Assembly (NCBI RefSeq): GCF_040712315.1
Contig: NC_134013.1
Span: 30,353,001 to 30,417,000 of the forward strand
From: Castanea sativa
Taxonomy: Eukaryota > Streptophyta > Magnoliopsida > Fagales > Fagaceae
Direction: 5' to 3'
DNA length: 64,000 nucleotides
The notes beneath the pieces were generated by a model, which saw nothing but the letters and a program-made list of their open reading frames with translations, did no database searches and was not told where the DNA came from. Below, piece after piece: positions 45,020-55,944 of this stretch. A program made the position numbers and the translations under genes. Position 1 is the stretch's first letter, and each line of letters begins with the position of its first letter.

Positions 45020-45404
45020 ATACAAAACAGCAAACTATCCCACACAAGTGGTGAGACCAGGTTCAAATATTCTACCAATATACATGTCAGCACTGTCCAT
45101 GTTAACAATTCACAAAATCTCAGGGCTTGGTGGGGAATCAAACACAACAAAATCTTCATTCATGGTATTGCCCCATCTTGCAAGCGCATCCGGGCACCTG
45201 TTGCCTTCCCTATACACATGGACCACTTGGACCTAGGTGAACCTTCTCAGTAAGCACCTGCAATCATTGAATTTTAACCAAAGGAGAGGCTGGCTTAGAC
45301 CATTAGACTTGGCTTCACTAGACAGCAAAGGATGGTGGAGAAACCACGAGATTGGCTTTGATAAAATTTGCTATACTGCCGGCTGAATGGTAGAAGCAAT
45401 AGAT
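45020..45404 (-). pseudogene. LINE 3 RNase H C-terminal region
   Basis: Minus-strand codons give the final RNase H helix with a YREGNR...DALARWG motif, then FVVFDSPPSPEIL, a usual tail of plant LINE ORF2. A stop lies within the region near 45230, and the protein is not continuous. Confidence 0.75.
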
Positions 45405-45978
45405 GCTGTCGCATAAGGCCCCAAGTAAAAAAAAAGGTCCGCAAATTTTAACCAATAGCAATAGGGTTATTTAATCAATAAATAAATAAATAAATTACCA
45501 AATGATAAAAAAAAAATTAAAAAAAAAAGACAAAAAAAGAGAAAAAAGCTATTTCCACAATATTTTTCACAACATTTTAACAACAAATGCTTAGTAGCAA
45601 GTTGTTACAACATGCTATTGATGGCAAAAAAATAATTGTAGTGGTGTTTTCAAATAGAAAACAAGGAGCAACTTAAAACCTAGGATTTGTTATGAAAAAT
45701 TTTGTGAATTTTACACTTCAAATAATAATAATAATAAGAGTTGAGTTAGCAAATTTTTAGTAGTTCTCATTTAGGTTTACCACTAACACCACTCTTTTAC
45801 TTATCACTATCAATCTTCCATATCAACAAGTGGCAAAAGTTTTGTCAAATTTTTTATGTCTATAAAATTTCTAAAGAAAGAAAAAATTTTACTTAGTTCA
45901 TGTTAATTATTAGTAATTTTGCATCTAAAACAAGATAATCAATTTTCACCTTAAGTCCCAAATGCATCAAGCTGCCCC
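45405..45978. mobile_element. Possible degenerate hAT-like insertion in LINE 3
   Basis: The left end GTCGCATAAGGCCCCAAGT and the inverted right end CAGCTTGATGCATTTGGGAC share a weak inverted-repeat pattern. LINE codons end on one side and may resume on the other. The centre is AT-rich with AATAAATAAATAAATAAAT runs. The GCATAAGGCCCC phrase is reminiscent of known plant hAT/MITE ends. No target duplication was recognised. Confidence 0.35.
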
Positions 45979-45989
45979 TGATTTGCTAG

Positions 45990-46485
45990 CCGTGGCGGCT
46001 CTAGGATTATTGTTTAGGGTGGTCAATAATAAACATAAATTATACAAAATTTAAAATAAAAGAGAACTTAAATATATCAATATCACAACAAAAAAACAAA
46101 AACAAAAACAAAAACAAAAATTGAAATACATAAATTTTTACAATTGCTTTCCATGATGTTTCATATTTTGCATTATCAATCCTACAAGCTCTATCTCTTT
46201 CAATGTACATGGCCAAACAATTATTCATCCATTGATCTCCCATTTGATTGATTTATTTTAAATTTGTTAAGATCTACATGAGCCTTTTCTAAAGTTTAAA
46301 ATTAACAAATTTCTACTTTGTTGTTGGGTATATTAATTTGTTTTTCCAAATTTTAGATCAAATTGGTTTGTTGTTGAGTTTTTTTTTTTTTTTTTGGTAT
46401 GATTAAAATGTCTAAGATATTGTTATGATCATATTGGTGTTCAAATATTTATTTTAGGGTGTCAAAACAGTAAAAAAAATTAATT

Positions 46486-46516
<31 letters not shown>

Positions 46517-46583
46517 TGGGGGGGGGGGGGTGCAGTTCAGGGGTTCAATTGAACCCTCTGGGCTCCAAGTGGAGCCGCCCTTG
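45990..46583. mobile_element. hAT-type MITE with 8-bp target duplication
   Basis: The termini are CCGTGGCGGCTC on the left and CAAGGGCGGCTC on the right when inverted. Flanks are TTTGCTAG (45982-45989) and ACTGCTAG (46584-46591), an 8-bp duplication with two mismatches. The interior is AT-rich without coding sequence, with a (TA)n tract and a 13-base G run (46518-46530). Confidence 0.7.
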
Positions 46584-46591
46584 ACTGCTAG

Positions 46592-46793
46592 AATCTGTTT
46601 CGCCAATGGACAAACATCTCCAATCTGGAAAAGGCTTATCTTCAGTCCTTAATCTGTTTCTATGGAATCATAAAGCCCAAATGAGCATGCCAAAATCTTC
46701 CAAACCTTTCTGCTCCTCTATCACGTATTGCATCAAATCTGAGAATCTTGTGAAGTAAGTTGAATTGTGAAAATTCTAAGTAGAATCTGATCC
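46592..46793 (-). pseudogene. LINE 3 fragment between two hAT insertions
   Basis: Minus-strand codons read DLMQYVIEEQKGLEDFGMLI followed by WALWFHRNRL, the hydrophobic stretch that precedes RNase H in plant LINEs. One stop lies near 46780. The codons connect in frame to the zf-RVT piece at 47415-47471 once the 46802-47404 element and one TSD are removed. Confidence 0.75.
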
Positions 46794-46801
46794 CCAACAA
46801 C

Positions 46802-46907
46802 CAAGGAAGTCAATACCGTACCGGAGGCTGTACCGGTTTGGCCACCGGTACGATATATTTCGGATACCGGTCAATATCGGGGTACCGTTTCGGGTTTACC
46901 GCTATTT

Positions 46908-46939
<32 letters not shown>

Positions 46940-47404
46940 CACACACACACACCAAAATCTCTAGAACCATGTTTATAAACATATAATATTTCACTTATAT
47001 TATAGTAAATATAAAAGTTTATCATAAAACATTACCTCAATTCAGAACAAAGTATTCATAGTTTTAGACTTTAGTATCAATTAAAAGAAAAAAAAAACAC
47101 AATATAAAAAATAGAAAGCTTAGTTGTTCATTGCATACTAAGAAAACAAATAATACTAATAAGTTAATGTAAATAAGTTACCATTATGCCTTTACAAAAA
47201 TTCAAAAATTACAAAACTAAAAAATAAAAATAAAAATAAAAAGCTTTTTTCTGTACCGGCCAGTATTGCCCGAAATTAGCCGGATGGCCGGTACGCCTGG
47301 TATTTTTTTCGGTACAATATAGAAGTGTACCGGTACCGGTGCACTGGCCAGTACGGTATGTACTGGCTGGTACGACCGATACCGGTACAGTATCAACCAC
47401 CCTG
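46802..47404. mobile_element. Non-autonomous hAT element with GTACCGG subterminal repeats
   Basis: A 603-bp insertion flanked by perfect 8-bp repeats CCAACAAC (46794-46801 and 47405-47412). The terminal repeats are imperfect: CAAGGAAGTCAATACC and, inverted, CAGGGTGGTTGATACT. Both subterminal regions (46815-46905 and 47253-47395) are packed with GTACCGG, CCGGTAC and TACCGGTA motifs, as hAT transposase-binding regions often are. The centre is AT-rich with (TA)n(CA)n at about 46907-46952. There is no transposase. Confidence 0.82.
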
Positions 47405-47412
47405 CCAACAAC

Positions 47413-47488
47413 TCAAAATTTCTGGCCAGAGCCAAAGTGCATGTAGCGTATCCTCTGGGTCCTTAATTAAATCGGAGTATTCCCCCTT
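47413..47488 (-). pseudogene. LINE 3 zf-RVT fragment at its truncated 5' end
   Basis: The minus-strand frame reads SDLIKDPEDTLHALWLWPEI, the part of zf-RVT after the second zinc ligand pair. LINE homology begins here, beside an (AAAAC)n run at 47489-47520. Confidence 0.72.
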
Positions 47489-50400
47489 AAAAAAAAACAA
47501 AACAAAACAAAACAAAACCAAACAAAATTTAGTTACAAAACTGGTTGTAACTACAACCTTACTAAATAAAATAAATATTACTACAAATTTTGAAAATTTA
47601 ACTGTTGAATTGCATGTTCTTTACGTTTTTAATACACATGTCAAATTTTATATCAATCGGATATTATTTATTATATGATCTATAAGCTTATCTTTTACAC
47701 ATAATTTTAAACTATAAGGACTTGCAATTTAAACAATTTAATGATGACATAGCTATTTATCTTTTGTTTTCTAAAAATTTTGCAAGCATAAAGTATATAA
47801 GAAGAAGATGTAATCCAGCGGTAGATTTGTTAAAATTCACATCTAATAAAAAGATATTGAATAAGGTTGTAACTTAAAGTTATAACCGATTTTATAGCTA
47901 AACTTTGTCAAAAAAAATTATTAATTAAATCATAGTATTTAATGAGTTATACCAAAAGCATATTAATTTCTACCATTAACGTACGTTTGATCGGTCCAAC
48001 TAAAAAGTCTTTAAGATTTATACTCAATTATTGAAATCTGATAATAGGGGAACATTCTAATAAAAAATTATAAATAAACTAATTAATAAAGATGATAATG
48101 ATATGATCGTGATCCGGTTGTTTTAAATGCATAAATAATTAGGTGGTTCCTGTTTTGGGGTGTACAATTGCTTCTTATTAAAGGCATTTTGAGGGGAACT
48201 TGGTATCTTTAATTAAATAATAAATGACCTTTGACGGAACTTGGTGTCTTTATTAAATAATGTTAAAAAAAAAAAGTCATAATTTTGCTGTAATAATCAT
48301 ACTTGGCAAACTGTGACTAACTATCTGTCATTTTATATGGACATATAATTTTTTCTTTATCACTCATATTTTGTAGGTTGTTGTGGAAAAAAATTGTTGT
48401 TTTTTTATGGGATTCTAAAATATTTGTTAAATAACTAATAAATTATTTAATGACTCTCTCTCTCTGACCCTACATACGCGGATGGAACTGTATTTCTTTT
48501 TAATATCTTTTGGTAAATCACATGTTGATTATGCAGGCGACTAGTCTGAACGATATAGATCAGTGCTGGCACCAAATTATCTTTTTGTTGTTTAGACAAA
48601 CCTGATAAGAGAATATCATGGCTACGGCTCTTGAGTCTTGACAGAAGATTTGTATTCTCTTGAGAATTGAGATACAATTTTTTTTTATACATTTTGCTGG
48701 TAGTGGTCTTCACTATGCTTTATTTTAATCAAACTTCCTTTTCCACATGGCTCATGTGATGGGGTGAAAAATGAAGGGAAGAAGAAAAAACACTTGGGAA
48801 TATACTTTGCCCCTGCCTATAAAAACATGTTTAGTGTAGAATATTTTCACAATACTTTTACAATAATTTCAAGATGATAAGTTGTTACCAGTTTTAATTT
48901 GAACCAACCATTAAAATAACTTTTTTACTCACCAATAACAGTTAATAACAATTTGTCATTTAAAATTTATTATAAAAATGTTGTGAACATAACATTTCTC
49001 ATTAAAAAATGATAAAAATCCATGCAGTTTGTGCCTAAATTTTTTAAAACCCAAACCTGGATTTTCTGTTTTGCTTATAACTACAAGATTTGACTGTTTT
49101 CTTCTCCTTTTTTTTTTTTTTTTCTTTTTTTGGTATTTCCCATTAGATTTAGAGTGTTTGTTACTTTTCTTGTAGAACAATTCCATTGCTTTCCCAATTA
49201 ATGTGTGCCCCTTTCTCTGAAGTCCCATTTATGTGTGCCTAACAGTGTTTGTTACTAATATATGAACAACGCAAATGAAGTTGCGCTTGATTGGCCCCTT
49301 ACTTAAAGACGACAATTGTAAAAAAGCTGACACTGTATACACTATACACGACGAATGGACATCAATATATATCGCATATTAAAACATTCATAACAAGAAG
49401 ATAGATGTCATGTATTCCGGAGGAGAACACAATAAAATAAAAAACAAAATAATAAAAATATTTCAACTAGCTAGTTTAATTCTACAATTAGACTTCATTG
49501 AGGGGCATTAACTCACATTAGTTTAATTCCAAATTGTTCTCCAAAAATAAATAATAATAATAAAAATAATAAAAAGATCTTAAAAGCTCAAAATAAAGCA
49601 CCGAGTGGCTCCTCAAGGCCTAAGCTTAAGATCCCACCCCACCCCCCCCCCCCCCCCCCCTCCCCACCCTCCCGGCCCCCAAAATAAAAGCCTTATCGCC
49701 AATAAAAAAAAATGTCTCATCCTAATAAAAAATAGGTCCCATCCTAATTAAAAACTAAAATAAGTCTCATCTTGTAAGTGATTTTAATTTTTTTTTTATT
49801 AAAAAAAAAGCCCATCCCAATAATTGTTTTGGCATAAATAATTTTTTTTTAATTAAAATTGATAAAAATATACTTTAGATAGAATAAATTAATTATATTA
49901 TCAATTGAAAATGATATCTTAACAAAATTTAAATACAAAAACTTAATTAATTATTTTGTAGCTTAAGAAGTGAGAAGCATTTAAGTGTTGTATTGAGATG
50001 CAAAATTACTAATTCAATATTAAAAAAAGTGTCTCATTTAAAATTATTGTCTTAAACTTCAAAATGTATTGAGTTAGCCTTAACATTACTGCATATATTA
50101 CATATAAGGAAAATATCATGATACTTCTTAAACTTTGAAGTAGTGACCATTATACCCTTTGAACTTTTATTTTAGTTAATTTACTTCATAAAGTTCACAT
50201 GTGTGCCAAATTGATACTTCCGTTACCCTACTGTTAAATTGACTAACTACAGTCATTTGGCACACACGTGGACACTTAAAAAACCATTAGCCTAACATTT
50301 TCAGGTTGGCCTTTTGAGGCACAAGAAGAAAAGAAAAAATGAGGCATTAACAATGGTATTACCTCATCTCCTTTATAATTACAAAATACTTAAAAATTGA

Positions 50401-51479
50401 CATGATAATAAATATGATTAATGTTTAACAACATAATAACTCAAATGAAATGTGAAATTAGTATATCTATTTTATGAAGTCACCTGCAAGGTGTAGATTC
50501 AATTTATTTGTGTTATTTATTATTGATTTTTTATATTAGAATCATAAAGAATATATATATATATATATATAAAGAAAATTTTAAATAAATATTTGAATCA
50601 TTCTTTTTTAGTAATTAGTCATACATTTATATAATATCTAAAAGTCGAAACGTAATATTTATTATTACTACGCTTTTGTTGAGCCACATCAGCATAGCAT
50701 TTTGATCTACTTCGGTTCATTTCAATTATAAGGTCTGTTTGTAAATATCTAAATTAGTTAATTTAATTTTTTTTTTCCAAATCTATTAGTATATGAAGTC
50801 ATTTAAGCATTTTTTTTTAAATTAATATTAATCAAACAATAAATTTTTTTTAAATAATGCATCTTATGAATGTTCTCATTTAAATTTTTAATGGAAAAAA
50901 GAACACCTAAATGATATCATTTTTTTTCAAAAAGTTTACAAAGTGACATGATTGGTTAGTTTCACATCAATAATATAATAAGCACATTCCTATTTATTTT
51001 TTAGTGATATTGTCGTTAGTACAAATTTTATTACATATAAGTCTTACAAATATATATAATTTCTTAAAGTTGAAACGTATCATTTTCTATTACTATACTC
51101 CTCTTGAGCCACAACAATGTAGCCTTTAGTCCATTCAGCCCACATCAATTCACCTCAATCCAATTTTGTCCACTTTGGTCCATTTGGTCCCATCAGTCCA
51201 TAGACTCCATACGGTCTATTTTGAACTAATTAGGCTTTAAATTAATTCTTTTTGTAAGTTGCCTTTTCCATTTTGGACTTAAATATTCATTTTTTTTCTT
51301 ATTTTTTCAGTGAAAAAGTATGAAATTTTATTCTATTTTGGCCAAACTATTTAAATTTGGGATAAAAAAATACAAAAAAAAAAAAAGACATTAGAAATTA
51401 GAAATATGAGCCCTAAAAAAACAATGAAAATGATAAATATTCAAAAAAATTACCTTAAAATTCAAGTTTCAAAAATACA
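47489..51479. other. Long AT-rich interval without genes
   Basis: No conserved domain, RNA gene or clear transposon end was seen. Notable points are an (AAAAC)n run at 47489-47520, an imperfect short repeat at about 48190-48260 (AACTTGGTRTCTTTA), poly(T) near 49110, and a C-rich tract with 19 consecutive C at 49642-49660. Short open frames here are lysine- and asparagine-rich translations of AT-rich DNA. Confidence 0.55.
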
Positions 51480-52471
51480 TGCATTATACTTATACTAGCA
51501 TGGAACCCATGCAAATACATGAATGCATCTAATATTAAACACAATTTTTATTATAAAAATATAAAAAATTAATCAAATTATTAAAAACAAATAGCATATA
51601 ACATATGCATACGTATGAATACATTTAAAATTAAACACAACTTTTATCATAAAAATATAAATAATTAATCAAATTTTTTTTAAAGTATATGTAATTAGTC
51701 ATATATTAAAATTCTTACCCAAATTTAATACTACTTATGATCTTTTATTTTCTAATTTTTAATAAGATAGAATGTGTAGTGATCTTTGTTGTATGGTGAT
51801 TTTTATTGAGAATATGTGATTTAAAAATAAATAAATAAAACTTATAATTCATTAATATTATTAGATTCTTAGTATATTATACTCATTAACTCACTTGGCA
51901 CAAAGATTAAAAAACTTAAGTGGACACATGGTATAAGCTTAAGTGAATAATTATAGTGTGGTCCCCACATAAATTTAGACTCATGGCGCACAATTGGTTT
52001 CAAATTTTAAATTCTAATTGAATTTTTTCTAAACTTTACCTCTTAATATATACTAGCTTGTAACATCATACATATGCATGGATACACTTAAAGAAATACA
52101 ACAAGATGCATAATATAATTCCTATATATATATATATATATATATAATTTAAATACTATTGATAGTCATTTTTATATTTTTTTAACTCTTTAAAAAAATT
52201 GTAAGGATATTATTATGTATAAAATGTAAATTGTCCTTATTTATTTACTTATTTATTATTGTGAAGAACTTTTTTTTTTACGATTCATTTATTCTAGACT
52301 CTTTGGTTTTTTGTACTTAATAACTCATTTGGATGAATATTTATAATGTGGTCCAACATTTTATTCTAAAATTAAGAAATAAAACTCTTTAAGAATAAAT
52401 AATTTAGGACACATAGCGCAAAATTGAAACTCTAATTTGGAATTCTAATTTAAGTTTCTCTCAGCTTCACC

Positions 52472-52504
<33 letters not shown>

Positions 52505-53766
52505 GACTAGCTTATAACTCCATGCATATACATGGATATACTTAAAAGATACGCATTAAGATGCATAGTATAATTCTTACATATATAATTTTAATATTAT
52601 TGATAGTCATTCTTTTTTTTCTTTTTTAACTCTTTAAAAAGTCTTGTAAGAATGTTATTAGGTAGAAAATGTAAATTTTTCATTTTTTTAATATTTTTAT
52701 GTTCATTAATTATAGACTGATTTTTGTACACAATAACTCACTTGAATGGATATTTATGATATGGTCCCACATTTAATTCCAAAATTAAGAAAAAAAACTC
52801 TCTCTTAAAATAAATAATTTAGGACACATGGCGCAAAATTGGACTGCAATTGTAGAATCTAATTGGGTTTTCTATAAGTTTTACCTATTTATATATATGA
52901 CTTATTAACTTGAATTGTTTTTAGTTTTACAAAAAAAAAAAGGCTCATAAATATATTGTCATTCAAAAATTATGTTTTTATGGTTTACTTATATTGAACT
53001 CCTCGTTTTTTACACTAAATTAATTCATTAGGTACAAAAATTAAAAACTTAGATTAGATGGGACACATGTCGCAAAATTAAATTCTAATTAAAATCCAAT
53101 TTTTACATTGAATTTACTCAATTGACACAAAAATTTAAAAATTTAGATTAGATGGGACACATGGCGTAAAATTAGACTCTAATTGAATTCCAATTTGAAA
53201 TCTAATTGGATTTTCTCTCAGTTTTACCTATTATTATATATATAGACTAACTTGTAACTCAATGCATATGCATGGATACACTTAAAGATATACAATAAGA
53301 TGCATAATATAATTCCTATAATATAATTTAAATACTATTGATGGTCATCTTTATATTTTGTTAACTCTTTAAAAAAATTTGTAAGGATATTATTATGTAT
53401 AATATGTAAATTGTCCGTGTTATTTCTTTTTTAATTATTGTGGGGTGTGGGGGGCAAGGGCCAAGGTTCAAATCTCTAGGAGGGAGCTTCACACACATAT
53501 ACACTTAGATTAGATTAGAGTAGAATTCTATCTTGTATATAAAAAAAAATTATTGTGAAACACTTTTCTTTTACAATTCATTTATTTTAAACTCTTTGGT
53601 TTTTATACTTAATAACTCACTTGGATGAATATTTATGATGTGGTCCCACATTTAATTATGAAATTAAGAAATAAAACTCTTTAAGAATAAATAATTTAGA
53701 ACACATGGCGCAAAATTATAACTTTAATTTAGAATTTTATCTTGAGTTTATCTCAGTTTCACCTAC

Positions 53767-53841
<75 letters not shown>

Positions 53842-53860
53842 GATTTCAAAAGGAAAAAAA
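51480..53860. repeat. Degenerate dispersed/tandem repeat block (400-600 bp units)
   Basis: The phrase ACTAGCTTGTAAC-TC-ATGCATA, then TACACTTAAA, TATTGATAGTCAT, TTAACTCTTTAAAAA and finally GGACACATGGCGCAAAATT recurs in order from about 52055, 52505 and 53250. Partial copies occur at 51490, 51600, 51980, 53050 and 53150. Copies are diverged and interrupted by (ATT)n runs at about 52472-52503 and 53765-53838. This looks like an old family amplified locally. No terminal repeats were fixed. Confidence 0.65.
53447..53549 (+). mobile_element. SINE-like fragment
   Basis: It contains a pol III box B-like GGTTCAAATCTC (about 53464), the tail phrase GGAGGGAGCTTCACACACAT, and a terminal A-run at 53541-53549. 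It is only about 100 bp and lacks a clear box A, so it is probably a 5'-truncated SINE inside the repeat block. Confidence 0.4.
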
Positions 53861-54614
53861 TGTTATAATTCCAAACTTAAATAATAATTTAAATTTAATA
53901 TAACATGTTACATGTATTGGATGGAATGGAGGTTGTACATTTTTTTTTAATATGCCAACCAATTATGGTATATTTAAAAAAAATCATTACAATAATATCT
54001 TCTCCATTAATATAAAATAATATTAAAATTATATAATTTAAATCTATTTATTAAATTGTGTTTTTCATATATATATATATATATATATTTATTTATTTAT
54101 TTATTTATTGTTGAATGCAAAATATATTATGTGTTCCATTACATAAAATTTATAAAAATAAAAAACACTTAAACAACTGATGCCCTATTAAAAAAAACCT
54201 ACAAATTTTACATTATAATATTATACTTTATAATATAATTTAGTACATTTTCTCACTTATGTAGTGAATTTGCGAATGAGTATTTATTTTATTAAATATA
54301 TTTTTTAATAACAAATGGGTAATTATAATATCCCAAACATCACTTTCTCCTATATACCATTAACAGCAACCTACGATTTTCCGTGCGACATATCTAATCA
54401 ATAATGGAATACCATCATTCATGATTTCCGAGCAGTGGACCACTTTGCCATAAGACGACTAATAAGAGATATTGCCAATCTATTCCGATTGAAACGGAAG
54501 TTTCCCTTAGCCTATAAAAAGGCCAGCCCTTTATATCTTTTGCCATGGTAAAAGTGAAACATTGTTTGCATTGGTAATCCTTCAACTTGACCTGAAGAGC
54601 CCTTCTTTTATTTA

Positions 54615-54645
<31 letters not shown>

Positions 54646-55944
54646 GTCATATGAGAATTCAACTTCAATATGGGCCATAGGCTATAAATGCTTGTATTTT
54701 TAATATATATTTTCCAGTCACTTTCCCCAATTACATTTTGGCCCTCATAAAAATCCATGTACCTTCATTCCCATTTATCCAAAGCCTACACATAAAAATT
54801 TCTCAATTTACTAAGGTGATCAGTGATTACTTTGATTAGCACTTCATCACTTTTACAAACACCAGGATTGATGTTACATCACTTTTACATGAGGCAAATA
54901 CTAATGTTGTTTTTTTTACAGTCAAGGTTGACGCCAGGTTTAGCCCCTCTAAAATACAAATTTAAACACTTCGGCCTAAATTTTTTTTAAGCCCAGTTGA
55001 AATAAACCTGAATATGATCCTCTTAATAATAATATCTTGACATTCTTAAAGTGGGTTTCAGTTAGTTCTGATGGTTGAATAAGATCCTCTTAATAATAAT
55101 GATCCTCTTAAACCAATTGGCGTCTTGGTCTGAATTTGTATAATTTTTTTTTTTATTGACCCCTTAGGAAAAAAATCCTAAAGCCACCACTATTATTTAA
55201 TTAGTCATAGTTATGAAAAAGATGTGATTTTTTTTAGCACTAGACTTATAATTTAAGAATTTATCTCTCCCTTTACGCGACATCATTTTCAATATCAATA
55301 GTGGAGATGGGTTTATTCATGCCTAGGACAAAATATAGCATTTCTCAAGAAGAGAATGCAATTAGTTTTCAGTTAACTATCTAACAGAAGTGTAATGTTT
55401 ACAAGATTTTTACAACACTTTCACAATAAATTATAAATAATTAGTTGTTTAGTTGTAATTTGAATCTATTACTAAATTTTTTTTTTCACAAATACATCCA
55501 ATTACTTCGGATTTTTTCTCCAACTGAAAAATATGGCCCCTCCAGTCTCTCTTATTGCGTGACAGGATGGTACCAGTCAGTACTTAATGCAATGAATGCA
55601 TTAAGTTCAACAAAATCAATTTTCAATCTGAGCCGAGACTCATGATAGGAGTTAAGATCAGTCTGACAAACGAGTACACTTTTAATTCAATTTACTTTCC
55701 ACCGTCATCAAATGCAATTCAATTTACAAAGCTCATATCATTAGCTAAGTACGCTGTACTATGGTAAAAGCTAGTGCCCCACGGCCCCCATGCAAGTTTG
55801 TGATTTTTATGTTATAGCCACAAAAGATGCGGTATGGAAACTCGTATTTCAATTACTTCGTAGAGCACAACGATACAGATTCACCATTCCAAGTGGTGAA
55901 TAACCCAAATTGGGGGCAAGATTGCTGTGTAATTCATTTTGAAC
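53861..55944. other. Interval downstream of the transporter gene, no gene found
   Basis: AT-rich, with (TA)n near 54068 and (ATT)n at 54618-54645. A less AT-rich patch at about 54350-54690 has an AGCCTATAAAAAGGCC phrase and a minus-strand 87-codon frame with an N-run. No domain supports a gene there. The right edge must contain the 3' UTR of the minus-strand transporter gene. Confidence 0.5.

Larger units (their letters stand above)
44988..47488 (-). mobile_element. LINE 3, 5'-truncated, with nested insertions
   Basis: On the minus strand it starts abruptly at about 47488 and reads a zf-RVT segment (DPEDTLHALWLWPEI, 47471-47415). Past a hAT insertion comes DLMQYVIEEQKGLEDFGMLI (about 46750-46690). 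Past further insertions comes the RNase H end (VVHVYREGNRCPDALARWGN, about 45235-45170), ending in poly(A) (44989-45009 as T on the plus strand). The segments are in the right order for one LINE ORF2 C-terminus. It lies inside LINE 4. Confidence 0.8.

Noticed and set aside
49621..49680. C-rich tract as a regulatory or telomeric signal
   Set aside because: It is a simple homopolymer run with no telomere-type repeat and no gene nearby; likely a microsatellite or assembly-sensitive site.
54415..54678. 87-codon minus-strand frame with an asparagine run
   Set aside because: The run comes from an (ATT)n microsatellite and the rest shows no family resemblance, so there is not enough to call a gene.
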